Shown piece after piece: positions 1 to 9,070 of a stretch of 64,000 nt of DNA (positions are counted from its first letter, which is position 1; every line of letters begins with the position of its first letter). The stretch is taken from assembly GCA_021818265.1 (NCBI GenBank), contig JAKAEP010000002.1, forward strand, positions 1 to 64,000, in the 5' to 3' direction. The translations under genes were made by a program, and so were the position numbers. Below the pieces are notes generated by a model. The model had not been told where the DNA came from and ran no database searches. It saw only the letters and a program-made list of their open reading frames with translations. This DNA is from Actinomycetes bacterium. Lineage in GTDB: Bacteria; Actinomycetota; Acidimicrobiia; Acidimicrobiales; RAAP-2.

Positions 1-189
1 GAGGTCGGCGCCGGGCTCGTCGACGACGAACCAGCGCGCCAACTCCTCGACGTCGTAGGTCGGCAGCTTCGCGTAGCCCGACTCGCGCGCCAGCTCGGCC
101 ACCGTCGCGGGGCGCAGGCCCCCGTCGAGGTGGTCGTGCAGGAGGACCTTGGGGGCGCGGCGGATGGTCTCGAGGGTGACGGCTCCCAT
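1..189 (-). CDS. add: adenosine deaminase, N-terminal part (truncated by window edge)
   Basis: Reverse-strand translation [44 protein letters not shown] has the HDHLDGG-type metal-binding N-terminus of adenosine deaminases; start CAT at 187-189. Confidence 0.8.
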   Translation of the reverse strand, partial: MGAVTLETIRRAPKVLLHDHLDGGLRPATVAELARESGYAKLPTYDVEELARWFVVDEPGADL

Positions 190-198
190 CGGCCCAGG

Positions 199-1485
199 CT
201 ACCGAGCCCGGCCCTCGACCACCTCGTAGAGCAGGGCCGGCGCCGCCGCCGGCCCCTCGCCCACGCCCACCGCGCCGAGCGCGGCCTCCCGGCCGCCCGC
301 GAGGTGGTCGGGGTCGTCGGCGTGCAGCTCGAGCAGGGGCTGGCCGGCCTCGACGACGTCGCCCGGGCGCACCAGGCAGCGCACCCCCGCGCTCGGCGAC
401 ACCGGGTCCTCCTTGCGGGCCCGGCCGGCGCCGAGGCGCCAGGCGGCGATCCCCACCCCGAGGGCGTCGACGCGCTCGACGACGCCCGCCCGGGGGGCGA
501 GTACGGGCTCGACGAGGGGGGCGCGGGGCAGCGGCGCGTCGGGGTCGCCACCCTGGGCCGCGACGAGCTCGCGCCAGGCGGCGTGGGCCGACCCGTCGTC
601 GAGGCGCGCCGCGGGGTCGTCGTCGATGCCCACGAGCTCGAGCATGTGGCGCGCGAGCGCCACGGTGAGCGCGCGCACGTCGGCCGGCCCGCCGCCGCGC
701 AGTACCTCCACCGACTCGGTCACCTCGAGGGCGTTGCCGACGGCGACCCCGAGCGGCGCCGACATGTCGGTCAGCTGGGCGCGGGTGCGCACCCCGTGGG
801 CGTCGCCCAGGGCCACCATCGTGGCGGCGAGCGTGAGCGCCCGGTCCCGGTCCTTGATGAACGCCCCGGAGCCCACCTTGACGTCGAGGACGAGCGCCGA
901 GGTCCCCTCGGCGATCTTCTTCGACATGATCGACGAGGCGATGAGCGGGATCGACTCGACCGTGCCGGTCACGTCGCGCAGTGCGTAGAGCCGCCGGTCG
1001 ACCGGGGCCAGCCCCTCGCCGGCGGCACAGATCACGGCGCCCACGTGCTCGAGCTGGTCGAGGACCTCGGCGTTGGAGAGCCGGGCCCGCCAGCCGGGGA
1101 TCGACTCGAGCTTGTCGAGGGTACCGCCGGTGTGACCGAGGCCCCGGCCCGAGAGCTGGGGAACGGCGGCCCCGCACGCCGCCACCAGCGGGCAGAGGAT
1201 CAGGCTGACCTTGTCGCCGACCCCGCCGGTCGAGTGCTTGTCGACGCTCGGGCGCGAGAGGCCCGAGAGGTCGAGCCGCTCGCCCGAGGCGATCATCCGC
1301 GCGGTCCAGGTGGCGAGCTCGCGGCCGTCGAGGCCGTTGAAGTAGATCGCCATGAGCAGCGCCGACATCTGCTCGTCGGCGACCTCGCCGTCGAGGTAGG
1401 CGCGCAGGACCCAGTCGATGGCCCCGTCGTCGAGGGCGAGGCCGTCGCGCTTGGCGGTGATGACCTCGACGGCCGAGTGGGTCAT
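199..1485 (-). CDS. deoA: thymidine phosphorylase
   Basis: MTHSAVEVITAKRDGLALDDGAIDWVLRAYLDGEVADEQMSALLMAIYFNGL..., DKHSTGGVGDKVSLILCPLVAACG, KVGSGAFIK: pyrimidine-nucleoside phosphorylase family. Internal start (1485) chosen over the longer ORF. Confidence 0.93.
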   Translation of the reverse strand: MTHSAVEVITAKRDGLALDDGAIDWVLRAYLDGEVADEQMSALLMAIYFNGLDGRELATWTARMIASGERLDLSGLSRPSVDKHSTGGVGDKVSLILCPLVAACGAAVPQLSGRGLGHTGGTLDKLESIPGWRARLSNAEVLDQLEHVGAVICAAGEGLAPVDRRLYALRDVTGTVESIPLIASSIMSKKIAEGTSALVLDVKVGSGAFIKDRDRALTLAATMVALGDAHGVRTRAQLTDMSAPLGVAVGNALEVTESVEVLRGGGPADVRALTVALARHMLELVGIDDDPAARLDDGSAHAAWRELVAAQGGDPDAPLPRAPLVEPVLAPRAGVVERVDALGVGIAAWRLGAGRARKEDPVSPSAGVRCLVRPGDVVEAGQPLLELHADDPDHLAGGREAALGAVGVGEGPAAAPALLYEVVEGRAR

Positions 1486-1901
1486 CGGCTCGCCCGGTCG
1501 GCGACGTCCTCGGGGCCGAAGGCGTCCGGCAGGAGGGCCGCGAGCGCGCGGGGTGCCCCGGCCTCGCCCTGGTCGACCAGGAGGTCGCGCCCGCCGTGCT
1601 CGTAGAGCAATTGGCGGCACCGTCCGCACGGGGCGAGGGGCCCGCCGTCGCCGGCGACCACGCTCACCGCCACCAGCCGGCCCCCGCCGGTGCGCGCGAG
1701 GTCCGAGACGAGCGAGCACTCGGCGCACAGGGTGAGCCCGTAGCTGGCGTTCTCGACGTTCGAGCCGGTGACCACCCGCCCGTCCTCGGTGAGGGCGCAG
1801 GCGCCCACGCGCACCCCGGAGTAGGGCGCGTAGCTGCGCGCGCTCGCCGCGCGCGCGCCCGCGCGCAGCTCGGCCCAGGGGATCTCGCGGGGGGTCGCCA
1901 C
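1482..1901 (-). CDS. cdd: cytidine deaminase
   Basis: VATPREIPWAELRAGARAASARSYAPYSGVRVGACAL...GSNVENASYGLTLCAECSL...APCGRCRQLL: zinc motifs CAE and PCxxC. GTG start, overlaps deoA start. Confidence 0.92.
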   Translation of the reverse strand: MATPREIPWAELRAGARAASARSYAPYSGVRVGACALTEDGRVVTGSNVENASYGLTLCAECSLVSDLARTGGGRLVAVSVVAGDGGPLAPCGRCRQLLYEHGGRDLLVDQGEAGAPRALAALLPDAFGPEDVADRASR

Positions 1902-1928
1902 GGGGCCACACAGTACACTTCGCTCTCC

Positions 1929-2855
1929 GTGGACCCCCTCGCCCCGCTGCCCGTCGCCCTCGCCGACGAGGTGGCCGACGCCCGGTCCGCCGGACGCGGC
2001 GTGGTGGCGCTCGAGACGACCATCGTGGCCCACGGCCTGCCCCACCCGGTCAACCTCGAGGTCGCCGCGGCCTGCGAGGTCGCCGTGCGGGCGGCCGGCG
2101 CGGTGCCGGCGACGATCGCCGTGGTCGACGGCGTGGTGCGCGTCGGCCTGGCCCCCGAGGAGCTGGCCGCCCTGGCCGACCCCGCCCGCGGGGTCGCCAA
2201 GCTCTCGGCCCGCGACGTCGGGGTGTGCGTGGCGAGCGGCGGCGACGGGGCGACCACGGTCGCGGGCACCATCGCGGTGGCGGCGGCCCTGGGGATCGAC
2301 GTCATGGCGACCGGGGGGCTGGGCGGCGTGCACCGCGGCGCGAGCGAGACCTACGACGAGTCGGCCGACCTCGTGGCGCTCTCGCGCTACCCGGTCTGCG
2401 TGGTCGCCTCCGGGGTGAAGTCGATCCTCGACGTCGGGGCGACCCTCGAGCGCCTCGACACGCTCGGGGTGCCCGTCGTCGGCTACCGCACCGGGCGCTT
2501 CCCCGGCTTCTACCGCCGCGACGCCGGCTTCGCCCTGGAGTGGTCGCTCGGGGGCCCGGCCCAGGTCGCGCGCGCGTTCCGCGCGCATCGGGCGCTGTCG
2601 CCGACCGGGCTGGTGCTCGCCCACCCGATCCCCGAGGCCGACGAGCTCGACGAGGGCCTCCACCGCGCCGGCCTGGCCGCCGCCGAGGCGGCCGTCGCGC
2701 GCGACGCGGTGACGGGCAAGGCCGTCACCCCGGTCATGCTGGCCGCCTTCGCGGGGGCCACGGGGGGCGCGAGCGTGGCCGCCAACCGCGCCCTGGTGGT
2801 GGCGAACGCCGGCCTGGCGGGGGAGGTCGCGCGCGCGCTGGCCGAGCGGCGGTGA
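1929..2855 (+). CDS. psuG: pseudouridine-5'-phosphate glycosidase
   Basis: VALETTIVAHGLPHPVNLEVA, ATGGLGGVHRGASETYDESADL, VVASGVKSILDVGATLERLDTLGVPVVGYRT: characteristic PsuG sequence; GTG start. Confidence 0.93.
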   Translation: MDPLAPLPVALADEVADARSAGRGVVALETTIVAHGLPHPVNLEVAAACEVAVRAAGAVPATIAVVDGVVRVGLAPEELAALADPARGVAKLSARDVGVCVASGGDGATTVAGTIAVAAALGIDVMATGGLGGVHRGASETYDESADLVALSRYPVCVVASGVKSILDVGATLERLDTLGVPVVGYRTGRFPGFYRRDAGFALEWSLGGPAQVARAFRAHRALSPTGLVLAHPIPEADELDEGLHRAGLAAAEAAVARDAVTGKAVTPVMLAAFAGATGGASVAANRALVVANAGLAGEVARALAERR

Positions 2856-3739
2856 GCACCGTCGCGGTCGTCGGCGACGTGGTGCTCGACGTCGTGGTTC
2901 GCGTGCGCGCGCCGCTCGCCGCCACCAGCGACACCCCGGCCGAGACGGTGGTGGGCCGCGGCGGGTCGGCCGCCAACCTCGCCGTCGCGCTCGCCGGTGC
3001 CGGGTGCGCCGTGACCTTCGTGGGCGCCGCCGGCCGTGACGGCGCCGCCCGACTGGTCGAGGACGACCTCGCGCGCCACGGGGTGCGGGCCCACCTGCTG
3101 CGCGCCGGCGCCACGACCGGGACGGTCGTGGCCCTCGTCGACGAGGGCGGCCAGCGGGCCATGCTCACCGACCGCGGGGCCAACGGCGCGCTGGGCGCCG
3201 AGGCGGTCGTGGCGGTGCTGCCGGGCGAGGCGACCCACCTGCACGTCTCGGGCTACACCGTCCTCGACGAGCGCACCCGCGCCGCCGCCACGGCGCTCCT
3301 CGGCCGGGCCCGGGACGCGGGGTGGTCGACCTCGGTCGACGTGTGCTCGGTGGCCCCCCTGCGCGCGATCGGGCCGGCGACCTTCGTCGCGGCCACGCGC
3401 GCGGCCGCGATGCTCTTCGCCAACGCCGAGGAGGCCGCGGCGCTCTCGGGGTGGGACGACCATGACGAGGCCCTCGGGGCGCTCGTCGACCTCTACGGCG
3501 AGGTGCTGGTGACCCGGGGCGCCGACGGCGCGGCTGCGGCGCGCGGGCCCGACCGGGCCCGGGCCGCCGCGCGGGCCACCACGGTCGTGGACACCACCGG
3601 GGCGGGGGACGCGGCCTCGGGGGCGTACCTCGCGGCCCGGCTCGCGGGCGAGGGCCTGGCCGGCGCCCTCGAGGCGGCGATGGCGGCCGCGGCGCGCGTC
3701 GTCGGTGGGCTGGGGGCGGTGCCCTACTCGCGCGAGTAG
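2852..3739 (+). CDS. psuK: PfkB-family sugar/nucleoside kinase, probable pseudouridine kinase
   Basis: VSTVAVVGDVVLDVVV..., GGSAANLAVALAGAG, C-terminal DTTGAGDAASGAYLA; GTGA overlap with psuG supports the function. Confidence 0.8.
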   Translation: MSTVAVVGDVVLDVVVRVRAPLAATSDTPAETVVGRGGSAANLAVALAGAGCAVTFVGAAGRDGAARLVEDDLARHGVRAHLLRAGATTGTVVALVDEGGQRAMLTDRGANGALGAEAVVAVLPGEATHLHVSGYTVLDERTRAAATALLGRARDAGWSTSVDVCSVAPLRAIGPATFVAATRAAAMLFANAEEAAALSGWDDHDEALGALVDLYGEVLVTRGADGAAAARGPDRARAAARATTVVDTTGAGDAASGAYLAARLAGEGLAGALEAAMAAAARVVGGLGAVPYSRE

Positions 3740-5016
3740 GGGATGCCGTCGGCGGCCGGCGGGCGGACCCGGCCGACCAGCCCCGCGCTCACCGCGATGG
3801 TGATGAGGTAGGGGAACATCAGGAGGATCTCGGTCGAGATGGGCACCTGGTACGACTGGAGGTTGTAGGCGAGGTAGGCCGACACCCCGAAGAGGGTGCA
3901 GGCGGCGACCGCGCCCGAGGGGCGCCAGCGCCCGAAGATCATCGCCGCGAGCGCGATGTAGCCGAAGCCCGAGGTGATCGAGGGGGTGAACTGCCCCTGG
4001 ATGGCGGCGAAGGCGACCCCGCCGACCCCGGCGACCGCGCCACCGAGGATGACGTTGACGTAGCGGGTCCGCTCCACGCCGATCCCCACCGAGGCGGCCG
4101 CCTGGGGGTGCTCGCCCACGGCCCGCACCCGCAGGCCCCAGCGGGTGCGGAAGAGGGCGAAGCTCACCAGGCCCACGAGCACCAGCATGAGGTAGAAGAA
4201 GCCCGTCTCGTCGAAGAAGGTCGGCCCGACGATCGGGATCTTCATCAGCCCCGGGATGGCGAGGTTCGAGGCGATGTTGCCGTTGTTGAGGTTGGGGTAG
4301 GGGGTGAGCACCCAGGAGTTGAAGTAGCTGGCGAGACCGGTGAACATCGTGACGATCACGACGCCCACGATGATCTGGTCCGACAGGTACCGGATGGCGA
4401 GGAACGCGAGCAGCCAGCCCATCAACGCCCCGATGACCAGGCCGCCCACGGTGGCGAGCAGCCAGTTGTTGGTCGCCGAGTCGATCATCTCGCCCACGAG
4501 GTAGCCCCCGAGGAACTGCCCCTCGATCGCGATGTTCACGACGCCGGCCCGCTCGCACAGGATGCCCGAGAGCGAGCCGTAGATCAGGATCATCGTGATG
4601 GCCGCGCTGCCGACCAGGATGGCCGTGACGTTGATGAAGGGCACCTGGGAGGGCCCCGGCTGGCGACTCGCCCACACCAGGACCGCGACCAGGAAGACGA
4701 TGGCCATCAGACCGACCCGGACCATGGCCCCCTTGGCCAGGCGGCGCACCAGCACCTCGGCGCCCAGGGCGACGATGACCGCGCCGAGCAGGACGAGGGT
4801 CCACTCCGTGGGCAGGGTGAGGTTGCCCAGGTGCCAGGGCGCGCCGTGGCTGACGTCGACCGGGGTGAAGGTGAGCGTCGAGCTCGGCGCGGTGCCCGTG
4901 CCCACGCCCATGCCGAAGACCGTGAAGAGGCCCACCACGACGATGAACCACCCGATCGCCTGGGTCCTTCCGAGAGGCTGGCGGACTCTCGCGGCGGTCG
5001 AGGCGAGGGCCGTCAC
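3724..5016 (-). CDS. ABC transporter permease (BMP/nucleoside-type, NupQ/YufQ-like)
   Basis: VTALASTAARVRQPLGRTQ...; GSAAITMILIYGSLSGILCERAGVVNIAIEGQFLGGYLVGEM; BPD_transp_2-type permease; GTGA overlap with upstream permease. Confidence 0.88.
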   Translation of the reverse strand: MTALASTAARVRQPLGRTQAIGWFIVVVGLFTVFGMGVGTGTAPSSTLTFTPVDVSHGAPWHLGNLTLPTEWTLVLLGAVIVALGAEVLVRRLAKGAMVRVGLMAIVFLVAVLVWASRQPGPSQVPFINVTAILVGSAAITMILIYGSLSGILCERAGVVNIAIEGQFLGGYLVGEMIDSATNNWLLATVGGLVIGALMGWLLAFLAIRYLSDQIIVGVVIVTMFTGLASYFNSWVLTPYPNLNNGNIASNLAIPGLMKIPIVGPTFFDETGFFYLMLVLVGLVSFALFRTRWGLRVRAVGEHPQAAASVGIGVERTRYVNVILGGAVAGVGGVAFAAIQGQFTPSITSGFGYIALAAMIFGRWRPSGAVAACTLFGVSAYLAYNLQSYQVPISTEILLMFPYLITIAVSAGLVGRVRPPAADGIPYSRE

Positions 5017-6257
5017 GATCCCCACCCCGCGGTGGCGACCTTGACCGACTCGGCGCGCAGCGCGCGCAGCCGGAAGATCTCCTTCACGAGCACCGGCGTC
5101 GCCACGAAGATCACGATCGCCGACTGGATCACCGTCGCCAGGTCGTAGGGGATGCCGGTGTTGGCCTGCATGTTCGACCCGCCGACCTCGAGCGCCGCGA
5201 ACAGGAGCGACCCCCACACGATGCCGATCGGCCGGTTGCGACCGAGCAGCGAGACGGTGATCGCCGTGAAGCCGATGCCCGCGCTGCCCTGGAGGAAGTT
5301 CTGGTCGATGTAGTGGGTGGTGCCCGCGACCCAGGTCACTCCGGCCAGCCCGGCGAGTCCGCCCGAGATGAGGAACGACGTGACGAGGGTCCGCCGGGCG
5401 TTGATCCCCGAGGCCCGCGCCGCGTGGGGGTTGGCCCCGGTCACCCGGAACTCGAAGCCGATCGAGGAGCGGTCGAGGAGCCAGATCGCGAAGAGGGTGA
5501 CCGCGAGGGCGACCACGATCCCGTAGTTCACCCGGAGGCCCGAGGCGGTGCCGAAGAGCGGGGCGAGCTGGGTGCCGCCGGGCATCGTGCGCGAGATGGC
5601 GTTGGTCTGGTCGGGCAGCTGCAGCGGCGTCGAGAGAAGGCAGAAGAGCATGAAGTACGACGCCACGTAGTTGAACATCAGGGTCACGATGACCTCGTGG
5701 GCGCCCGTGTAGGCCTTGAGCAGCCCGGGGATGGCCCCGCCGACGACGCCCCCGGCGATGCCCGCCAGGAGCGTCAGGGGGAGGTGGAGGGCCATGGGGA
5801 GGTGGACCAGCGTCGCCACGGCCACGCCGGCCACGCCGCCCAGGATCGCCTGGCCGTTCGCCCCGATGTTGAACAGGCCCGTCTGGAAGGTGATGCCGAC
5901 CGCGATGCTGGCGATCACGAGGGGGATCGCGTAGGTGAGGGTCTCCGAGAGCGGCGTGAGCGACGCCGTCCAGCCCTTGCCGGTCGTGACCGAGTGCCAG
6001 AACTGGGGCGGGTCGACGATCGAGCCGGTGAAGATCGACCGGTAGGCGGCCCCGACGTTGTCGAAGGTCACCTTAAGGGCGTGCCCGGGCGCTCCCCAGG
6101 AGTGGAAGGCGCCCCGCCAGGCGTTGAGGATCGCCGGCGTCGTGGCGACGATGATCACCGCCCCGACCACGAGGCCGAGGACGAGGGCGAGCAGCGCGAT
6201 GGTGACCGGGCTCGCGCTGCGGTAGCGGTCCCAGAGGCCGCGCAGGCCCGGCATCAC
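5013..6257 (-). CDS. ABC transporter permease (BMP/nucleoside-type, NupP/YufP-like)
   Basis: PLVIASIAVGITFQTGLFNIGANGQAILGGVAGV...; GANPHAARASGINARRT; stop/start overlap with ATPase gene. Confidence 0.88.
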   Translation of the reverse strand: MMPGLRGLWDRYRSASPVTIALLALVLGLVVGAVIIVATTPAILNAWRGAFHSWGAPGHALKVTFDNVGAAYRSIFTGSIVDPPQFWHSVTTGKGWTASLTPLSETLTYAIPLVIASIAVGITFQTGLFNIGANGQAILGGVAGVAVATLVHLPMALHLPLTLLAGIAGGVVGGAIPGLLKAYTGAHEVIVTLMFNYVASYFMLFCLLSTPLQLPDQTNAISRTMPGGTQLAPLFGTASGLRVNYGIVVALAVTLFAIWLLDRSSIGFEFRVTGANPHAARASGINARRTLVTSFLISGGLAGLAGVTWVAGTTHYIDQNFLQGSAGIGFTAITVSLLGRNRPIGIVWGSLLFAALEVGGSNMQANTGIPYDLATVIQSAIVIFVATPVLVKEIFRLRALRAESVKVATAGWGS

Positions 6258-7765
6258 CGGCTCCCCGCGGGGGCCGAGCCCGCCATGAGGAGCCCGACGT
6301 CCTCGCGCGAGGTCGACGGGTCCACGACGCCGGTGACGCGCCCCTGGAACATCACCGCGACGCGGTCGCCCAGGGCCATGACCTCGTCGAGCTCGGACGA
6401 GACGATCAGTACCGCGTGGCCCTCGTCGCGCACGCGGACGATCTCGCGGTGGACGTACTCGATGGAGCCCACGTCCAGCCCTCGGGTCGGCTGGGAGGCG
6501 ACCAGGGCCTCGAGGGGCCGGGAGAGCTCGCGGGCGACGATGACCTTCTGCTGGTTCCCGCCCGAGAGCGAGCTGAGAGGCGCATCCACCGACGAGGTGC
6601 GCACGTCGAACGACTCGACCAAGGTCTCGGCGTTGTCGCGCACCGCGGCCAGGTTGCGCGTCCCGCGGCGGGCGAAGGGCGCGCGCCGCGGTGTGTTGAG
6701 CACCATGTTGTCGGCGACCGACATCGACAGCACGACGCCGTCGCGCTGTCGGTCCTCGGGGATGTGGCCGAGGCCGGCGTCGAGGATCTCGCGTGGTGAG
6801 CGGTTGGTGATGTCCCGCCCACCCAGCAGCACCGTCCCCGACTCGACGTGGCGCAGCCCGGTGATGGCCTCGACGAGCTCGGTCTGGCCGTTGCCCTGGA
6901 CCCCGGCGAGCGCCACGATCTCCCCGGCGCGCACCTCGAGCGAGACGCCGTCGACGACCGCGAGGCCGCGGTCGTCGCGCACGACCAGGTCGCGCACCTC
7001 GAGCACGGGCTCGCGGGGGGTGGCCGCGGCCTTCTCCACCACGAGGGACACCTCCCGGCCGACCATCATCGCGGCCAGCTCGCTCTCCGACGACGTGGGC
7101 GGGACCGAGCCGATGACCCGACCGGCGCGGATGACCGTGATGACGTCGGAGACCTGGCGGACCTCCTTGAGCTTGTGCGAGATGAACAGGATGGACTTGC
7201 CCGAGGCGGCCAGCGAGCGCATGATGGCCATGAGGGCATCGGCCTCCTGGGGGGTGAGCACGGCCGTGGGCTCGTCCAGGATCAGCAGTTGCGCGTCGTG
7301 GCCGAGGGCCTTGATGATCTCGACGCGCTGCTGGAGGCCGATCGGGAGGCTCTCGACCGTCGCGTCGGGGTCGACCTCGAGGCCGAACTCCCGGGACACC
7401 GAGCGGATGTCCTCGCGGGCCCGCGCGTAGTCCAGGCGGTCGAGTGACCGTGTGGGCTCGAAGCCCAGCACGACGTTCTCGGCCACCGAGAACACCGGCA
7501 CCAGCATGAAGTGCTGGTGGACCATGCCGATGCCCCGGCGCACCGCGTCACCGGAGTTCGCGAGGCGCACCGGCTGGCCGTCGATCAGGATCTCGCCCTC
7601 GTCGGCTTGGAGCAGGCCGAACAGCACGTTCATCAGTGTCGACTTGCCCGCGCCGTTCTCCCCGAGCAGGCAGTGGATCTGCCCGGGCTCGACGACCAGG
7701 TCGATGTGGTCGTTCGCGGTGAGCGAGCCGAACTTCTTGGTGATGCCTCGAAGTTCGAGACGCAT
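6254..7765 (-). CDS. ABC transporter ATP-binding protein, two fused nucleotide-binding domains (NupO/YufO-like)
   Basis: Walker A GENGAGKST, LSGGNQQKVIVAREL, LLILDEPTAVLTPQEADAL; duplicated ABC domain. Confidence 0.92.
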   Translation of the reverse strand: MRLELRGITKKFGSLTANDHIDLVVEPGQIHCLLGENGAGKSTLMNVLFGLLQADEGEILIDGQPVRLANSGDAVRRGIGMVHQHFMLVPVFSVAENVVLGFEPTRSLDRLDYARAREDIRSVSREFGLEVDPDATVESLPIGLQQRVEIIKALGHDAQLLILDEPTAVLTPQEADALMAIMRSLAASGKSILFISHKLKEVRQVSDVITVIRAGRVIGSVPPTSSESELAAMMVGREVSLVVEKAAATPREPVLEVRDLVVRDDRGLAVVDGVSLEVRAGEIVALAGVQGNGQTELVEAITGLRHVESGTVLLGGRDITNRSPREILDAGLGHIPEDRQRDGVVLSMSVADNMVLNTPRRAPFARRGTRNLAAVRDNAETLVESFDVRTSSVDAPLSSLSGGNQQKVIVARELSRPLEALVASQPTRGLDVGSIEYVHREIVRVRDEGHAVLIVSSELDEVMALGDRVAVMFQGRVTGVVDPSTSREDVGLLMAGSAPAGSR

Positions 7766-7779
7766 GGAAGGTCATAGTA

Positions 7780-7824
7780 CTCACGACGAAGGCCCGGGCC
7801 AGTGGCCCGGGCCTTCGTCGTGAG
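7780..7824 (-). terminator. perfect 21-bp stem / 3-nt loop inverted repeat between the binding-protein gene and ATPase gene
   Basis: CTCACGACGAAGGCCCGGGCC-AGT-GGCCCGGGCCTTCGTCGTGAG read directly; lies 3' of the BMP gene on its transcribed strand. Confidence 0.8.
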
Positions 7825-7830
7825 ACGGGG

Positions 7831-8928
7831 TCAGCCGACGGGGTACTTCGTCGGGTCGACCGAGATCGTGCCGGACTCGATCCCCTTGGTGAGGGTCTTC
7901 ACGGTGGCCTTGAGCGAGGCGGGGACGGTCGGGGAGTCGAAGTAGAACTGCGCGCCCCCGTTGGCGAGGGTCCCGACGTAGTCGCCCGACTTGAACGTGC
8001 CCTTGGCCGCGGCCAGGACCGCGTCCTCCACCGAGGTGGTCACGCCCTTGGTCACCGAGCCGAGGAAGTACGAGCAGTCCGTCTTCTCGGCGAAGCAGCC
8101 GTCGGAGTCGACCCACATGATCGAGTGCTTCTTGCCCGCCTGCTGGGCGGCCGCGACCGAGCCGAGGCCCACGCCGCCGGCCACCGGGAAGACGATGTCC
8201 GCACCGTCGGCGAAGAAGCCCGAGGTGATGGTCTTACCGGCCGTCTGGTCGGTGAAGTTGCCCACGAACGTGCCCTTGCCGTTGAACTGGCCCTTGGCCC
8301 GGTTGCCCTTGGAGGGCGTCCAGCCCAGGACCTTGACGTGCTTGTGCATGTGCTGGTCGTAGTAGCGCACGCCCGCGACGAATCCGTCCATGTAGATGGT
8401 GACCGGCGGGATGTCGGCGCCGCCGTAGGTGGCGACCACGCCCGTCTTGCTCATGGCCGCAGCCACGTAGCCACCGAGGAACGCGTCCTGGTTGGTGTCG
8501 TAGGTCAGCGCGAGCAAGTCGTGCGACTTGGGCGCCTTCGGCACGTCGTCGACGATGGCGAACTTCTGGTTCGGGTGGGCGTCCGCCGCCGTCGCCGTGG
8601 CGCCGTCCATCAAGAACCCGACGGTGACGATGATGCCGCAGCCCTGGGAGATGAACTTGTTGATGTTGGGCGCGTAGGCCGCCGACGACGTCGACGAGAG
8701 GTACGACGCCGAGATGTTCTTGTCCTGCTTGGCCGCGTCCTGTAGGCCGGCCCACGCCGAGGCGTTGAACGAGTGGTCGTTGATGCCACCGGTGTCGGTC
8801 ACGACGCAGGCCTTGAACTTGCCCGCGGCCGAGGCGACCGACACCGTCGTGGCGACACCGATCGTCACCGTCCCGAGGACGAGAGCGCCGGCTCCGAGCA
8901 GTGCGCCGAGCCGATTGATCCTCCGCAT
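7831..8928 (-). CDS. BMP-family nucleoside-type substrate-binding (lipo)protein
   Basis: MRRINRLGALLGAGALVLGTVTIGVATTVSVASAAGKFKACVVTDTGGINDHSFNASAWAGLQDA: signal peptide plus BMP motif (GGINDxSFN). RBS GGGGAGA upstream. Confidence 0.92.
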   Translation of the reverse strand: MRRINRLGALLGAGALVLGTVTIGVATTVSVASAAGKFKACVVTDTGGINDHSFNASAWAGLQDAAKQDKNISASYLSSTSSAAYAPNINKFISQGCGIIVTVGFLMDGATATAADAHPNQKFAIVDDVPKAPKSHDLLALTYDTNQDAFLGGYVAAAMSKTGVVATYGGADIPPVTIYMDGFVAGVRYYDQHMHKHVKVLGWTPSKGNRAKGQFNGKGTFVGNFTDQTAGKTITSGFFADGADIVFPVAGGVGLGSVAAAQQAGKKHSIMWVDSDGCFAEKTDCSYFLGSVTKGVTTSVEDAVLAAAKGTFKSGDYVGTLANGGAQFYFDSPTVPASLKATVKTLTKGIESGTISVDPTKYPVG

Positions 8929-9008
8929 GTATATCTCCCCATATCTGAAGTGCGGTCATCGCCGTGAAGACCGCGTCGCGACTCGCGCCTCCGACCGGGC
9001 GACGAGCG

Positions 9009-9028
9009 GGCGGATATGCCTATCCGCC
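9009..9028. promoter_or_regulatory. small inverted repeat GGCGGATA-TGCC-TATCCGCC between MFS gene and BMP gene (operator or weak terminator)
   Basis: 8-bp perfect arms read directly in the 142-bp intergenic region. Confidence 0.4.
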
Positions 9029-9070
9029 GGTGGCGACACTAGCCCGCCCGTCGTGGGGCGTGCGGGCGGC

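Noticed and set aside
130-1605. 491-aa plus-strand ORF opposite deoA
   Set aside because: Antisense of thymidine phosphorylase; low-complexity composition.
2510-4951. 813-aa minus-strand ORF
   Set aside because: Shadow of psuG/psuK (antisense) and out of frame over the permease gene; no domain motif.
5313-7430. 705-aa plus-strand ORF
   Set aside because: Antisense to well-supported ABC permease and ATPase genes.
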